The position numbers and the translations under genes were made by a program. 64,000 nucleotides of DNA from an uncultured Elusimicrobium sp. (GTDB lineage Bacteria; Elusimicrobiota; Elusimicrobia; Elusimicrobiales; Elusimicrobiaceae): contig CADBRU010000009.1 of the NCBI GenBank assembly GCA_902797165.1, positions 62,001-126,000 on the forward strand, written 5' to 3'. The notes under the pieces were generated by a model that saw nothing but the letters and a program-made list of their open reading frames with translations, made no database searches and had not been told where the DNA came from. Below are positions 1-8,880 of this stretch, one piece after another (within the stretch, counting starts at the first letter, position 1; every line of letters begins with the position of its first letter).

Positions 1-2
1 TT

Positions 3-56
3 GTACCGCCCGAATTTCCGATTGATGAAGATACTTTGATTCCCTCAGTTTTGTAA
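3..56 (+). CDS. C-terminal end of an upstream gene (partial)
   Basis: Only one frame stays open from the window edge, giving 17 codons that end VLIPS-type (…TLIPSVL) and a TAA eleven bases before the ATG of the next gene. The tail is acidic and proline-containing and is too short to assign a family. The short gap to a good ribosome site (AAGGAG) suggests it is co-transcribed with the GH3-like gene. It could also be chance, since an open stretch of 17 codons is weak evidence. Confidence 0.45.
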   Translation, partial: VPPEFPIDEDTLIPSVL

Positions 57-67
57 AAGGAGTAAAT

Positions 68-1009
68 ATGAATCCTGCGCGTATTGTTTTTCCCGGTTTT
101 TGGTTTGGTAAAAGTGATTTTGCTCAAGCGGAAGAGTTGGCCAAAAGAGGGGTGGGCGGTTTTTGTGTGTATGGCGGAAGCGCAAAAGAGACCAAACGTT
201 TTATCGAACGAGTGCGGGAAGCCTCTATATATGACCATTTATTAATTTGTGCCGATATTGAAGAAGATTTATCGGAAATTATCAAAGACGCTCCTGCTTT
301 GCCTTCCAATGCTCAACTGGGAGCGCAAAATACATCGGATAATGTGTACCGCAAAGGACTTGTCAGCGCGCGTTTGGCACGAAGCATCGGAATAGATTGG
401 CTGCTTGCGCCGGTGGTGGATATCGGCTATCAAAGCCCGACTTTTGGGGAAAATCCAATTGCGGTAGCGCGCTTATCAGGTGATTATGCGGCGGGAGTAG
501 CCAACGGAGGAGCACTTAACTGCATTAAATATTTTCCGGGCATTAACGGCATTTTGAAAACATTAACGCAAATGGAAGATGCCGAATTTGTGCCTTATAA
601 ACATATGTTCCGCCGAGCAGATGCGATTATGCCGTCTGATATGGTGTTTAGCAATATTGATGCTTCTAACCGGGCTATGATGTCTGAAAAAATCGTGCGC
701 GAACTGTTAAAAAAGAGACTTAATTATAAAGGTTGCGTAATTAGCGCACCGCTTTTTAAGAGCCAAATTAAACACGAGGCTGTTGCGGCACTTAAAATGA
801 TTCAATGCGGCGTAGAAATGATTATGGCACCTAAAGACCCGCTCCCCATTATTGAGACTATCGAAAAAGAATACCACAAGGGGCACATTGTAGATGAGGT
901 CATACATGCAATTTCCAATTTGGAATTGTTTACCAGTAAAGTAGTCAGTAGTACCGCTCCGATTTTTCCTATCAAAGAGGCGTTGGCACAAATTAAAGAT
1001 TTTGAGTAA
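68..1009 (+). CDS. Glycoside hydrolase family 3 N-terminal-like protein, probably inactive
   Basis: This 313-residue protein follows the GH3 (NagZ-like) TIM-barrel layout. LAPVVDI at 113-119 matches the family's 'NFAPVLDI' strand, KYFPG at 154-158 matches KHFPGHG, and VISAPLF at 224-230 sits where active enzymes carry the SDD nucleophile. NagZ normally cleaves N-acetylglucosamine from cell-wall muropeptides. Here the nucleophile Asp is replaced by Ala-Pro, the His of KHFPGHG is Tyr, and the Asp-His acid/base loop is not recognisable. There is no signal peptide, as for cytoplasmic NagZ. The start has AAGGAG seven bases upstream and a terminator follows. I infer a non-catalytic sugar-binding or scaffold role, or a divergent enzyme; family assignment is more secure than function. 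Confidence 0.7.
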   Translation: MNPARIVFPGFWFGKSDFAQAEELAKRGVGGFCVYGGSAKETKRFIERVREASIYDHLLICADIEEDLSEIIKDAPALPSNAQLGAQNTSDNVYRKGLVSARLARSIGIDWLLAPVVDIGYQSPTFGENPIAVARLSGDYAAGVANGGALNCIKYFPGINGILKTLTQMEDAEFVPYKHMFRRADAIMPSDMVFSNIDASNRAMMSEKIVRELLKKRLNYKGCVISAPLFKSQIKHEAVAALKMIQCGVEMIMAPKDPLPIIETIEKEYHKGHIVDEVIHAISNLELFTSKVVSSTAPIFPIKEALAQIKDFE

Positions 1010-1020
1010 TGATTTTTTCT

Positions 1021-1051
1021 AAAAAACACGGGGTTGAGCCCCGTGTTTTTC
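1021..1051 (+). terminator. Rho-independent terminator after the GH3-like gene
   Basis: The stem ACACGGGG/CCCCGTGT with a short TTGAG loop is followed by a T run. It separates the GH3-like gene from the zinc transporter operon. Confidence 0.85.
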
Positions 1052-1098
1052 TATATTGCTTTCGAGGTTTCTGCGTAAAATGTTAAAATAAAATAGTT

Positions 1099-1998
1099 AT
1101 GAAGAAATTAGGGACTGTTTTAATTATTTTGCTGCTTTTATTGGGGACGGTGTGGTATTTTAAGGGAAATTCTTTTTTCTCCGCTGCGTCTTCCAAGGCT
1201 CCACACGAAAAACTGCATGTGATTGCTTCGAGTTATGTGGTATATGCTTTAGCGCGAGAAATAGGTGCAGACGCCATAGAACTCTCCATGCTGGTGCCGC
1301 CGGGCACAGAGCCGCATCATTTTGAGCCTACTCCGGGAACCATTATTGCAATTAGTGAAGCGGATTTGTTTTTCTATGTATCTGGTCAGGCCGAGCCGTG
1401 GGTAAAAGATATTCTTGGCGGGCTTTCCGATGTGACCGCTGTGGAAACGGCTGCTATTGAACCGGACGAAGATCCGCATGTGTGGATGACTCCTTACGGG
1501 GCTTTAAGTATGGCTAAGCAGATAGCCGCGGCGCTAAGCACGGCTGATCCTTCTCAAAAGTCGGTCTATCAGCAAAATCTGAAACAATTTGAAAAACAAA
1601 TCGACCGTTTGCACATGGAATTTGAAAAAGGATTGTCCGCTTGCAAGTATAGAGACGTGGTGCATGTGGGGCATTTGGCTTTTAAGCCGCTGACAGATAC
1701 TTACGGACTTTCTTTACAGGCGTTGACCGGTACTTCTGAGCAAGGGGAACATTCCGTGTATAAAATAACGGGTTTGGTGCGTTTTATTCGTCAGAAAAAA
1801 TTAGCGGCGGTATTTACCGAAGAATTAGTCCCGCCGGAACTGGCCAACACTATCGCACAGGAAACCGGCGTGCGCATTTTGCCTTTATATACGATAGAAG
1901 AAGTCGGCAAAGCGGATTTTGACAGTGCTGTTACCTATACCGAATATATGCGTCGCAATTTGCATAACCTGCAAGAGGGGTTACAATGCCAAGCATAA
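1099..1998 (+). CDS. znuA: Zinc/manganese ABC transporter, substrate-binding protein (ZnuA-like)
   Basis: Periplasmic or membrane-tethered metal-binding protein (cluster A-I family) that delivers Zn2+ or Mn2+ to the membrane permease. Residues 5-20 are a hydrophobic signal or anchor segment. Likely metal ligands are in PHHFEP (His73/74), EDPHVWM (His127) and HVGHLAF (His189/192), with an acidic residue in FTEE. The long His-rich loop of proteobacterial ZnuA is absent, so Mn2+ cannot be excluded. The gene overlaps the ATPase gene by 13 bases and opens a five-gene overlapping chain. No clear Shine-Dalgarno precedes the ATG (upstream is A/T-rich). I saw no convincing Zur-type palindrome upstream. 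Confidence 0.88.
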   Translation: MKKLGTVLIILLLLLGTVWYFKGNSFFSAASSKAPHEKLHVIASSYVVYALAREIGADAIELSMLVPPGTEPHHFEPTPGTIIAISEADLFFYVSGQAEPWVKDILGGLSDVTAVETAAIEPDEDPHVWMTPYGALSMAKQIAAALSTADPSQKSVYQQNLKQFEKQIDRLHMEFEKGLSACKYRDVVHVGHLAFKPLTDTYGLSLQALTGTSEQGEHSVYKITGLVRFIRQKKLAAVFTEELVPPELANTIAQETGVRILPLYTIEEVGKADFDSAVTYTEYMRRNLHNLQEGLQCQA

Positions 1999-2792
1999 TA
2001 CAGGCCCGCGGGGTGCGCTTTAAGTACACACAAACTTGGGTGCTGCAAGGCATTACCTTCCGCGTGCGTCCCGGTGATTACGTGGGAGTCATCGGTCCTA
2101 ACGGCGGCGGCAAAACTACTCTGCTTAAATTGATTTTAGGCCTAGAGCAAGGGGAAGGCGTTATTAAATTATTCGGGCAGTCTCTTTCAACGTTTAAAGA
2201 TTGGCACAAAATCGGTTATTTGGCGCAAAAGAGCCCGGTAGCGCAAACGCGTTTTCCGATTTCGGTAGAAGAAGTCGTTTTAATGGGTTTGTGTTATGAC
2301 GGGAAACATAAAGAGGCCACTGCTGAAAATTTACGGGCCGTTCATCAGGCACTTGCGCAAACTCGTACGGAACATTTGGCCAAGCAGATTTTTTCTAATT
2401 TATCTATCGGGCAACAACAACGGGTCCTACTGGCGCGGGCTTTGGTGAGTAAACCGCAGTTGCTTATTTTAGATGAACCTTCTACGGCGTTGGATGCAGA
2501 CAGCCGGGAAATGTTTTTTACGCTGCTTGGAGAACTGAATACCAAACACGGGGTTACCATTTTGCTCATTACGCACGATACCGGGGAAGTAGGAAAATAT
2601 ATTTCCAAATTTATGTATGTGGATAGGGAACTTGTATTTTTCGGGGATAAAGAAGAATTTTGTCATTCTCAAAAAGTAGCCGAAAAATTAGGAACCTTTG
2701 CGCAACATACCATTGATCATCTGCACAATCACGGGCATTGCCCGTTAGGGTGTACTTGCCATCATACGCACGCGGAGGAACAACATGATTAG
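1986..2792 (+). CDS. znuC: Zinc/manganese ABC transporter ATPase with a His/Cys-rich tail (ZnuC-like)
   Basis: ATPase that powers the metal importer. It has Walker A GPNGGGKTT (37-45), the ABC signature LSIGQQQR (about 139-146) and Walker B LLILDEPSTALD (159-170). The last 30 or so residues are unusual: they hold nine His and three Cys, including HLHNHGHC and CTCHHTH, and look like a cytoplasmic metal-binding tail not needed for ATPase function. The gene overlaps znuA by 13 bases and znuB by 8, so translation is probably coupled. Confidence 0.93.
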   Translation: MPSIIQARGVRFKYTQTWVLQGITFRVRPGDYVGVIGPNGGGKTTLLKLILGLEQGEGVIKLFGQSLSTFKDWHKIGYLAQKSPVAQTRFPISVEEVVLMGLCYDGKHKEATAENLRAVHQALAQTRTEHLAKQIFSNLSIGQQQRVLLARALVSKPQLLILDEPSTALDADSREMFFTLLGELNTKHGVTILLITHDTGEVGKYISKFMYVDRELVFFGDKEEFCHSQKVAEKLGTFAQHTIDHLHNHGHCPLGCTCHHTHAEEQHD

Positions 2793-3603
2793 TGAATTTT
2801 TATCTTACGGATTTGTGCAACGCGGGCTTGCGGCGGGATCTTTGGTGGCGGTTATTTGTGCGTTGTTAGGTGTGTTTTTGGTATTAAAACGGCTCTCTTT
2901 AATCGGTGATGGGCTCAGCCACGTATGTCTAACCGGAGTGGCGTTGGGGCTTCTTACGCAAACCAACCCTTTATATATGTCGGTTCCGGTGGTGTTATTA
3001 TCTTCCTTTGGCATTTTGCAATTGATGGAAAAAATCAAAGTGTACGGGGATGCCGCTATCGGTATTGTCAGCGCGGCGGGACTGGCAATCGGTATTTTGC
3101 TTACGGCCTTAGCGGGGGGATTTAACGCAGATTTATTCGGATTTTTATTTGGCAGTATTCTAACGGTCGGACGAACCGAAGTATTTGCCTGTGTGATTTT
3201 GCTGGGAGCATTGTTACTGTTCTTTTTATACTTTTACCGTGATTTATTGGCCGCCAGTTTTGATGAATCTTTTGCGCGTACCCGCGGGGTGGCGGTAAAA
3301 AGATTAAATACGGTGTTGATTTTGTTTACTTCACTGGCCATTGTGCTGGCGCTAAAAGTAGTAGGTATTTTTTTGGTATCGGCACTTATTATTTTGCCGC
3401 CGGTTACTTCTCTATTGCTGGCCAAAACTTTTAAACAGGTTCTAATTATATCTTGCATACTGGCTTTGGTGAGTGTGTGGAGCGGAGTATATTTATCTTT
3501 TCTATTTAATATCCCGTCGGGCGCTACCATTATTTTGATTAATATTTTACTGCTGGTGCTAGCCTACGGATACAATAAAATCAGGAGCGCGCATGCCCGC
3601 TGA
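2785..3603 (+). CDS. znuB: Zinc/manganese ABC transporter permease (ZnuB-like)
   Basis: Polytopic inner-membrane permease of 272 residues with about eight hydrophobic helices, matching the ABC-3 family length. The sequence GDGLSHVCLTGVALG near residues 41-55 matches the conserved 'GDALSHAVLPGVALG' loop of the family. It forms the channel of the importer with the flanking znuA and znuC products. It overlaps znuC by 8 bases and nth by 11 bases. Confidence 0.92.
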   Translation: MISEFLSYGFVQRGLAAGSLVAVICALLGVFLVLKRLSLIGDGLSHVCLTGVALGLLTQTNPLYMSVPVVLLSSFGILQLMEKIKVYGDAAIGIVSAAGLAIGILLTALAGGFNADLFGFLFGSILTVGRTEVFACVILLGALLLFFLYFYRDLLAASFDESFARTRGVAVKRLNTVLILFTSLAIVLALKVVGIFLVSALIILPPVTSLLLAKTFKQVLIISCILALVSVWSGVYLSFLFNIPSGATIILINILLLVLAYGYNKIRSAHAR

Positions 3604-4240
3604 GAAAGAGGTACTTGCACTGATTAAGCAGTTGCAAAAATTATATCCCAAACATATTATCCCTTTGCATCATAAAAGCGCATGGGAATTATTATGCGCG
3701 GTTATTTTATCTGCACAATGTACCGATGCGCGCGTAAACACCATTACGCCGCATTTATTCCAAAAATATCCGACGGTGCAAAAATTAGCCAAGGCCAAAC
3801 TTTCTGATGTGGAAAAAATCATTCATTCGGCGGGGTTTTATCACAGTAAAGCCATTTCTTTAATTGAAATGTCCAAACGTATTTGCGAAGTGTACGACGG
3901 AGAAGTCCCACAAAATATGGACGATTTACTTACCTTGCGTGGGGTAGCGCGCAAAACGGCCAATGTCATGCTGGGCGATTATTTCAAAAAACCGGCGGGC
4001 ATAGTGGTGGATACTCATGTTAAACGTTTGGCTTTTCGGTTAGGGCTTACCAAACAAACCGATCCGGTTAAAATAGAGCAAGATTTAACAAAAATTATTC
4101 CGTATAAGTATTGGGGTTGGATTGCCATTGCGCTTATTTTGCACGGCAGAAGTGTGTGCCCGGCGCGCAAACCGAGTTGCGACAAATGCACACTTGCCAA
4201 ACTTTGCCCGAAATGCGGTGTTAAGGAGAAAGCAAAATGA
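3593..4240 (+). CDS. nth: Endonuclease III, base-excision DNA glycosylase/AP lyase
   Basis: Removes oxidised pyrimidines and cuts the abasic strand. The helix-hairpin-helix LRGVARKTANVM contains catalytic Lys121, VVDTHVKRL contains catalytic Asp140, and the [4Fe-4S] ligands are Cys189, Cys196, Cys199 and Cys205 with the standard C-X6-C-X2-C-X5-C spacing. Length (215) is normal. It starts inside znuB and ends with an ATGA overlap to the HAD gene. Sitting behind a zinc importer is probably operon convenience rather than function. Confidence 0.96.
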   Translation: MPAEKEVLALIKQLQKLYPKHIIPLHHKSAWELLCAVILSAQCTDARVNTITPHLFQKYPTVQKLAKAKLSDVEKIIHSAGFYHSKAISLIEMSKRICEVYDGEVPQNMDDLLTLRGVARKTANVMLGDYFKKPAGIVVDTHVKRLAFRLGLTKQTDPVKIEQDLTKIIPYKYWGWIAIALILHGRSVCPARKPSCDKCTLAKLCPKCGVKEKAK

Positions 4241-4830
4241 AAACCGTTATTTTCGATTTTGGCGGCGTGCTGATAGATTGGAATCCGCGCTATTTTTACC
4301 GAACCGTATTTTCCGACGAGAAAGAGATGGAATGGTTTTTGGCAAATGTATGCACCGGTGAGTGGAATGCCCGCCACGATGAAGGTATTACGTTTGAAGA
4401 AAATGCCAAGCCGCTCATTGCCAAATTTTCGCAATATGCTACTCAAATTAAACAGTTTTATACGGGATGGCCTCAGATGCTCAACGGAGAAATACCCGGC
4501 ACGCATCAAATTGTGGATGAATTAAAAAAAGCCGGTGTGACATTATACGGACTTACCAATTGGTCGGCGGAAACTTTTCCGTATGCGTATGAGCATTTTG
4601 AGGTACTGCGCAAAATGGACGGTATCGTGGTTTCCGGACAGGAAAAATGTATTAAACCGGGAGAAGAAATTTTTAAACGGCTTATTTCCCGGTTTAATTT
4701 GCAAACGGATCAATGCGTTTTTATTGACGATAGTGCAGCCAATATTGCTACCGCGCGCGCACTGGGTTTTGATACGATACACTTTCAAAATGCCGAGCAA
4801 CTGCGCAAGGAACTTGCCAAACGTTTCTAG
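4237..4830 (+). CDS. HAD-superfamily phosphatase (YihX-like)
   Basis: A 197-residue HAD subfamily IA hydrolase. The nucleophile motif DFGGVLIDW begins at Asp7, TNWS is motif II, a Lys in IKPGEEIF is motif III, and FIDDSAAN is motif IV. The 'WNPRYFYR' stretch after motif I is typical of the YihX-like group, whose E. coli member dephosphorylates alpha-D-glucose-1-phosphate; substrate here is unproven. It is the last gene of the znu-nth chain (ATGA overlap) and is followed by a bidirectional terminator. Confidence 0.88.
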   Translation: MKTVIFDFGGVLIDWNPRYFYRTVFSDEKEMEWFLANVCTGEWNARHDEGITFEENAKPLIAKFSQYATQIKQFYTGWPQMLNGEIPGTHQIVDELKKAGVTLYGLTNWSAETFPYAYEHFEVLRKMDGIVVSGQEKCIKPGEEIFKRLISRFNLQTDQCVFIDDSAANIATARALGFDTIHFQNAEQLRKELAKRF

Positions 4831-4843
4831 TATAAAAACGATT

Positions 4844-4875
4844 AAAAAACCCCGCTCAAAAGAGCGGGGTTTTTA
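4844..4875. terminator. Bidirectional terminator between HAD and oadB
   Basis: CCCCGCTC/GAGCGGGG hairpin flanked by an A run on one side and a T run on the other, between two converging genes. Confidence 0.9.
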
Positions 4876-4886
4876 GTACAAACAAT

Positions 4887-6053
4887 TTATTTTCCAAGCA
4901 AAGCAAGCAGTACACCGGCCGCTACCGCACTGCCGATAACGCCCGCCACATTAGGCCCCATGGCGTGCATGAGCAGGTAGTTATTTTTGTCATACTCTAG
5001 CCCTATTTTATTAGACACACGCGCGGCCATCGGCACGGCAGATACGCCGGCAGAGCCGATAAGAGGATTAATTTTGGTCTTGCTAAATACGTTCATCAGT
5101 TTAGCAAGTAAAACACCGGATGCGGTGGCTACGGAGAAAGCAATAATGCCGAGCACCAAAATACCCAATGTTTCGGTCACCAAGAAATGGTCATATTGGA
5201 GTTTTGAACCCACCGATAAACCGAGCAGAATCGTTACAATATTGCAAAATTCGTTTTGCAAGGTTTTAGATAAACGCTCCGCTACGCCGGATTCTTTGAC
5301 TAAATTGCCGAAAGTTAAACAGCCGATCAAAGGCGCGGCTGACGGCAAGAGGAAAACGCAAAGCAGTAAGATAGCTAGCGGAAACAAAATCTTTTCGCGT
5401 TTGGAAACGGGACGTAATTGCTCCATGCGGATTTTGCGCTCTTCCGGGGTGGTGAGCAGTTTCATAATAGGCGGTTGAATCACAGGCACAAGTGCCATGT
5501 AGGAATAAGCCGCCACGGCAATAGAGCCCAGCAGTTGCGGTGCAAGGCGCGAGGTTAAATAAATGGAAGTCGGACCGTCCGCGCCGCCGATAATACCAAT
5601 AGAGGCTGCCTCTTTAAGACCAAAGGCAAAGAGTTGTTTATCCCCTAAATAGATGTAAGATAAACCAATCGCACCAATGAGCGTAGCAAAAATACCAAAT
5701 TGTGCGGCACCGCCCAAGAGCGCCGTTTTGGGATTGGCAATAAGAGGCCCGAAATCGGTCATGGCCCCTACCGCCATAAAGATAAACAGCGGAAATAAAC
5801 CGGAGTTAATACCGAAATTAAAAATAATTCCCAAAAAACCGTTCGGCCCGGCAATGGCTTCCCCGGGGGGCATAGGAATATTGGCCAAGAGCCCGCCAAA
5901 GGCAATCGGAATAAGCAGTAGCGGCTCAAATTGCTTTTTAATACCTAGCCACAACAGGAAACAACAAACCACAATCATCACCAACTGTTGCCAGCAAATG
6001 GTATATAAACCGGTAGTTTGCCAAATTTGGTTTAGTGCTTGCGTGATATCCAT
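4887..6053 (-). CDS. oadB: Na+-translocating decarboxylase beta subunit
   Basis: Integral membrane subunit (388 residues, about ten helices) that decarboxylates carboxybiotin and pumps Na+ outward. It carries the family-defining stretch [17 protein letters not shown] with the conserved Asp, and the C-terminal [15 protein letters not shown] region. The N-terminus has a short predicted helix before [10 protein letters not shown]. It is the last gene of birA-oadG-oadA-oadB, 11 bases after oadA. The same subunit type serves oxaloacetate, methylmalonyl-CoA and glutaconyl-CoA decarboxylases; the alpha subunit next door points to a keto-acid substrate. Confidence 0.93.
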   Translation of the reverse strand: MDITQALNQIWQTTGLYTICWQQLVMIVVCCFLLWLGIKKQFEPLLLIPIAFGGLLANIPMPPGEAIAGPNGFLGIIFNFGINSGLFPLFIFMAVGAMTDFGPLIANPKTALLGGAAQFGIFATLIGAIGLSYIYLGDKQLFAFGLKEAASIGIIGGADGPTSIYLTSRLAPQLLGSIAVAAYSYMALVPVIQPPIMKLLTTPEERKIRMEQLRPVSKREKILFPLAILLLCVFLLPSAAPLIGCLTFGNLVKESGVAERLSKTLQNEFCNIVTILLGLSVGSKLQYDHFLVTETLGILVLGIIAFSVATASGVLLAKLMNVFSKTKINPLIGSAGVSAVPMAARVSNKIGLEYDKNNYLLMHAMGPNVAGVIGSAVAAGVLLALLGK

Positions 6054-6064
6054 AGGGTTACCTC

Positions 6065-7888
6065 TTATTTAATCTCCGCAAGCGGGTGTCCGGTTTGCAC
6101 TTGGTCGCCTTGTTTGACGAGGAAGTGCACCGTTCCGGCAGCGGTTGCACTGACGACAGTTTCCATTTTCATGGCTTCGAGTACCAGGACTTCTTGCCCT
6201 TCGGCTACCGTATCACCGTCTTTAACAGATAAGCGCAACACCGCACCCGGCAACGGGGAATTTAAGGTTGTGCCTGTACTGTTTATGGTACCAGATCCAT
6301 TGGCTTTTACTGCTTCCATAAAAGAATGTGCGCTTTTAGTAGCCGCTTTGGCATCTGCCGCACCGACACCGATATTGTAGCGTTTGCCATTTACAACTGC
6401 CACGCTATCACTTTCAAAAGATACATTGTAAGCCGCGCCGTCAATGGTTACTTTGCATGCATCGCCCGCTACTTTGGGAGTGACTTTACGTACACCATTT
6501 ACTTTGGCTTCCCCTTTGAGATATAAGATACCTTTATCGGCACAAGTGGCCACAATAAACGCGTTTTCTTCGTTGACAGGCAGGCCGGCTTCTTTGAGTT
6601 TGGCCTCGGCCACTTTCAAGCCTTTCTTGGGGTTGGCGTCATTGATTTCAAGCGGGGTCTTTTTGGTCGGTTCCATTTTTAGTTGTTCGGCGGCAATTTT
6701 GACCACTTCCGGATCCGGCTCCACCGGGGTTTTTCCGAAATAGCCGAGTACCATTTTACCGTATCCTTCGGTAATCTTTTTCCACGGGCCGAACATAACG
6801 TTTGCATAGGCTTGTTGGAAATAAAATTGGGAAACGGGCGTTACGGAAGTGCCGAAACCGCCGCGTTTAACACATTCACCCATGGCTTTTACCACTTCGG
6901 GGAATTTGCCAAAAGTACCGTTGTCGCGCATCATTTGCGTATTGGCAGTGAGCGCGCCGCCCGGTAAAGGGGAGAACGGAATAATCGGATTGACCTTGGT
7001 GGCTTCGGGCGGTAAGAAATAATCTTTCATGCAGTCTTGGAAGACATTTTCCGCTTCTTGTATTTTCTTGGGGTCAATGTCTAAAGTATATTCACTGCCG
7101 CGCAAGGCATGCCACATGGTCAAAATATCGGGCTGACAAGTGCCGCCGGATACCGGTTGCATAGAAAGGTCTAGTGAATCAGCACCGTTTTCGATAGCGG
7201 CTAAGCAGCAAGCAATAGAATTGCCGGCCGTTTCGTGCGTGTGGAAAACAATTTTAATATCCTTGCCCAAAAGTTTGCGCGCCATGGCCATGGTGCGACC
7301 CACGGTGGTCGGCGTAGAAGTGCCGGAGGCATCTTTGAAACATACGGAATCAAACGGCACACCGGAATCTAAAATGGAGCGCAAGATTTTTTCATAGAAA
7401 ATCTCATTGTGAATTTTGCCGGTAGTATCCCACCCGGGGGCGAGTGACATCATGGTCACGCAGACTTCGTGTTTAAGTCCCGCCTCTGCAATACATTTAC
7501 CGGAATAGATTAAATTGTTGACATCATTTAGCGCATCAAAGTTGCGAATGGTGGTAGTACCGTGTTTGGCAAAAAGTTGCGCGTGCGCTTTGATAACATC
7601 GGAAGATTGGCTGTCTAGTCCGACTACGTTTACACCGCGGGCAAGCGTTTGCAAATTGGCATCGGGCCCGGCGGTTTTGCGGAAAGTGTCCATCATATCA
7701 AAGGCATTTTCATTGCAATAGAAAAACAGTGCTTGGAAACGAGCGCCACCGCCAAATTCCATGTGACTAATGCCGGCATGGCGGGCCGCTTCTACGGCAG
7801 GCATAAAATCTTTGGTTAGTACGCGCGCTCCGTAAACGGATTGAAATCCGTCACGAAACGCAGTTAGCATAAAATTAATTTTCTTCAT
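6065..7888 (-). CDS. oadA: Oxaloacetate decarboxylase-type alpha subunit with biotin carrier domain
   Basis: Transfers CO2 from a keto acid, normally oxaloacetate, to biotin. The N-terminal carboxyltransferase TIM barrel has likely metal ligands Asp13, Lys185 (FKDASG) and His216/His218 (HTHETAG). A PYC-type linker domain follows, then a biotinyl domain with EAMKMET, biotin on Lys574, 33 residues from the C-terminus as usual. The opening TAFRDGFQS departs from the common DTTLRDAHQS, and ARFQALFF departs from 'ATFD', so this is a divergent subgroup and the exact substrate is open. The biotin ligase gene lies two genes upstream. Confidence 0.9.
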   Translation of the reverse strand: MKKINFMLTAFRDGFQSVYGARVLTKDFMPAVEAARHAGISHMEFGGGARFQALFFYCNENAFDMMDTFRKTAGPDANLQTLARGVNVVGLDSQSSDVIKAHAQLFAKHGTTTIRNFDALNDVNNLIYSGKCIAEAGLKHEVCVTMMSLAPGWDTTGKIHNEIFYEKILRSILDSGVPFDSVCFKDASGTSTPTTVGRTMAMARKLLGKDIKIVFHTHETAGNSIACCLAAIENGADSLDLSMQPVSGGTCQPDILTMWHALRGSEYTLDIDPKKIQEAENVFQDCMKDYFLPPEATKVNPIIPFSPLPGGALTANTQMMRDNGTFGKFPEVVKAMGECVKRGGFGTSVTPVSQFYFQQAYANVMFGPWKKITEGYGKMVLGYFGKTPVEPDPEVVKIAAEQLKMEPTKKTPLEINDANPKKGLKVAEAKLKEAGLPVNEENAFIVATCADKGILYLKGEAKVNGVRKVTPKVAGDACKVTIDGAAYNVSFESDSVAVVNGKRYNIGVGAADAKAATKSAHSFMEAVKANGSGTINSTGTTLNSPLPGAVLRLSVKDGDTVAEGQEVLVLEAMKMETVVSATAAGTVHFLVKQGDQVQTGHPLAEIK

Positions 7889-7899
7889 AATTTCCTCTT

Positions 7900-8130
7900 T
7901 TATTTAGTTTGAAATCTTTTAGCCGCGGCTATGGCAATAGCCACTAAAGTATTATCGTTACTTGCCGTTGCAATGGCTTTGGGCGTTGCTTGCGGGAAGT
8001 ATTTTTCAATGGCTTGTATAAATAAACTCATACCGTTCATCAAAGCCACCAAAATCAGTAAAAAGACAAATACCACAGACATACCGATAACGGTAATACT
8101 GAAACTTTGTCCGAGTAAACTTTCACTCAT
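7900..8130 (-). CDS. oadG: Na+-translocating decarboxylase gamma subunit
   Basis: Small subunit with one N-terminal membrane helix (about residues 10-33) and a short soluble tail ending with TLVAIAIAAAKRF, a typical OadG ending. It tethers the alpha subunit to the beta subunit. I place the start at the ATG whose ATGA overlaps the birA stop, giving 76 residues; a GTG two codons earlier is also possible. AGGAG lies upstream. Confidence 0.85.
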   Translation of the reverse strand: MSESLLGQSFSITVIGMSVVFVFLLILVALMNGMSLFIQAIEKYFPQATPKAIATASNDNTLVAIAIAAAKRFQTK

Positions 8131-8831
8131 ATACACATATCTCCTATCGAAATAATCGTTTGTCCTGCGGGGGTATTTAATACCAGTTTCCCTTCGGGCG
8201 AAATTGTTTCAACCGTGCCGCAAACAGGGGCGGCCCCGTGTTGTATGGTTACTTCTTTTCCGATATACGAAAAATAGTTTAAATATTCGGTGCGAATTGC
8301 GGAAAAACCTTGTTTTAATAGGCTTTCATATCGTGCAAAAAAACGGTCCACAATAAGATCAAGTAGTTTGTCAGTATCAACGGGCACGCCCAGTTGAGTT
8401 AGTGAAACAGCGGGCTGCCCGGCGCGGCTTAAATCTTTTTGTGCCACATTCACACCTACTCCCACTATTAGCGCTTCAAAACCATTTTTCGACGTAACTG
8501 CTTCACTTAAAATGCCGCAAATTTTTTTGTTATTTACCAAAACATCATTGGGCCATTTTAGTTGCGGTTGTGCTTTTAACGTGCGTAAAGTCTGACAAAC
8601 TGCCAGTGCCATCCCTTGCGTTAGGTTGGGCAGAAAATCAATTTGTTTGGGTTTTAGTACGATAGAAAAATAAAGTCCGCCCGGCTCAGACAACCACGTG
8701 CGTCTCATGCGTCCCCGTCCGGCACTTTGTGTTTTGGCGACAATAATGGTTTGGTCTAAAATCAAAGAACAATTCCGTTTTGCGTAGGCATTAGTAGAGT
8801 CTAACTCATCAAAACGAAGTATTTTCCGCAT
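8127..8831 (-). CDS. birA: Biotin-[acetyl-CoA-carboxylase] ligase, catalytic form without HTH
   Basis: Attaches biotin to carrier lysines. It shows the adenylate loop SAGRGRMRR (36-44) and KWPNDV (92-97). The protein begins directly with the catalytic domain (RFDELDSTNAYAK), so it lacks the DNA-binding repressor domain of E. coli BirA. Its stop overlaps the oadG start, so the ligase is made with its probable main target, OadA. At 234 residues it is a normal class I ligase. Confidence 0.92.
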   Translation of the reverse strand: MRKILRFDELDSTNAYAKRNCSLILDQTIIVAKTQSAGRGRMRRTWLSEPGGLYFSIVLKPKQIDFLPNLTQGMALAVCQTLRTLKAQPQLKWPNDVLVNNKKICGILSEAVTSKNGFEALIVGVGVNVAQKDLSRAGQPAVSLTQLGVPVDTDKLLDLIVDRFFARYESLLKQGFSAIRTEYLNYFSYIGKEVTIQHGAAPVCGTVETISPEGKLVLNTPAGQTIISIGDMCI

Positions 8832-8880
8832 ATATACTATTTTATCAAATATGCCACTTCCCGCGCGTATGAAAAATTAA

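Noticed and set aside
1060-1098. Zur box upstream of znuA
   Set aside because: The region is A/T-rich (TAAAATGTTAAAATAAAATA) but I could not draw a convincing palindrome.
4015-4509. 164-codon frame antisense to nth and the HAD gene
   Set aside because: It runs through two well-supported genes with catalytic motifs on the other strand and has no ribosome site.
4987-5478. 163-codon frame antisense to oadB
   Set aside because: Shadow of a membrane protein gene; composition is a reflection of the opposite strand.
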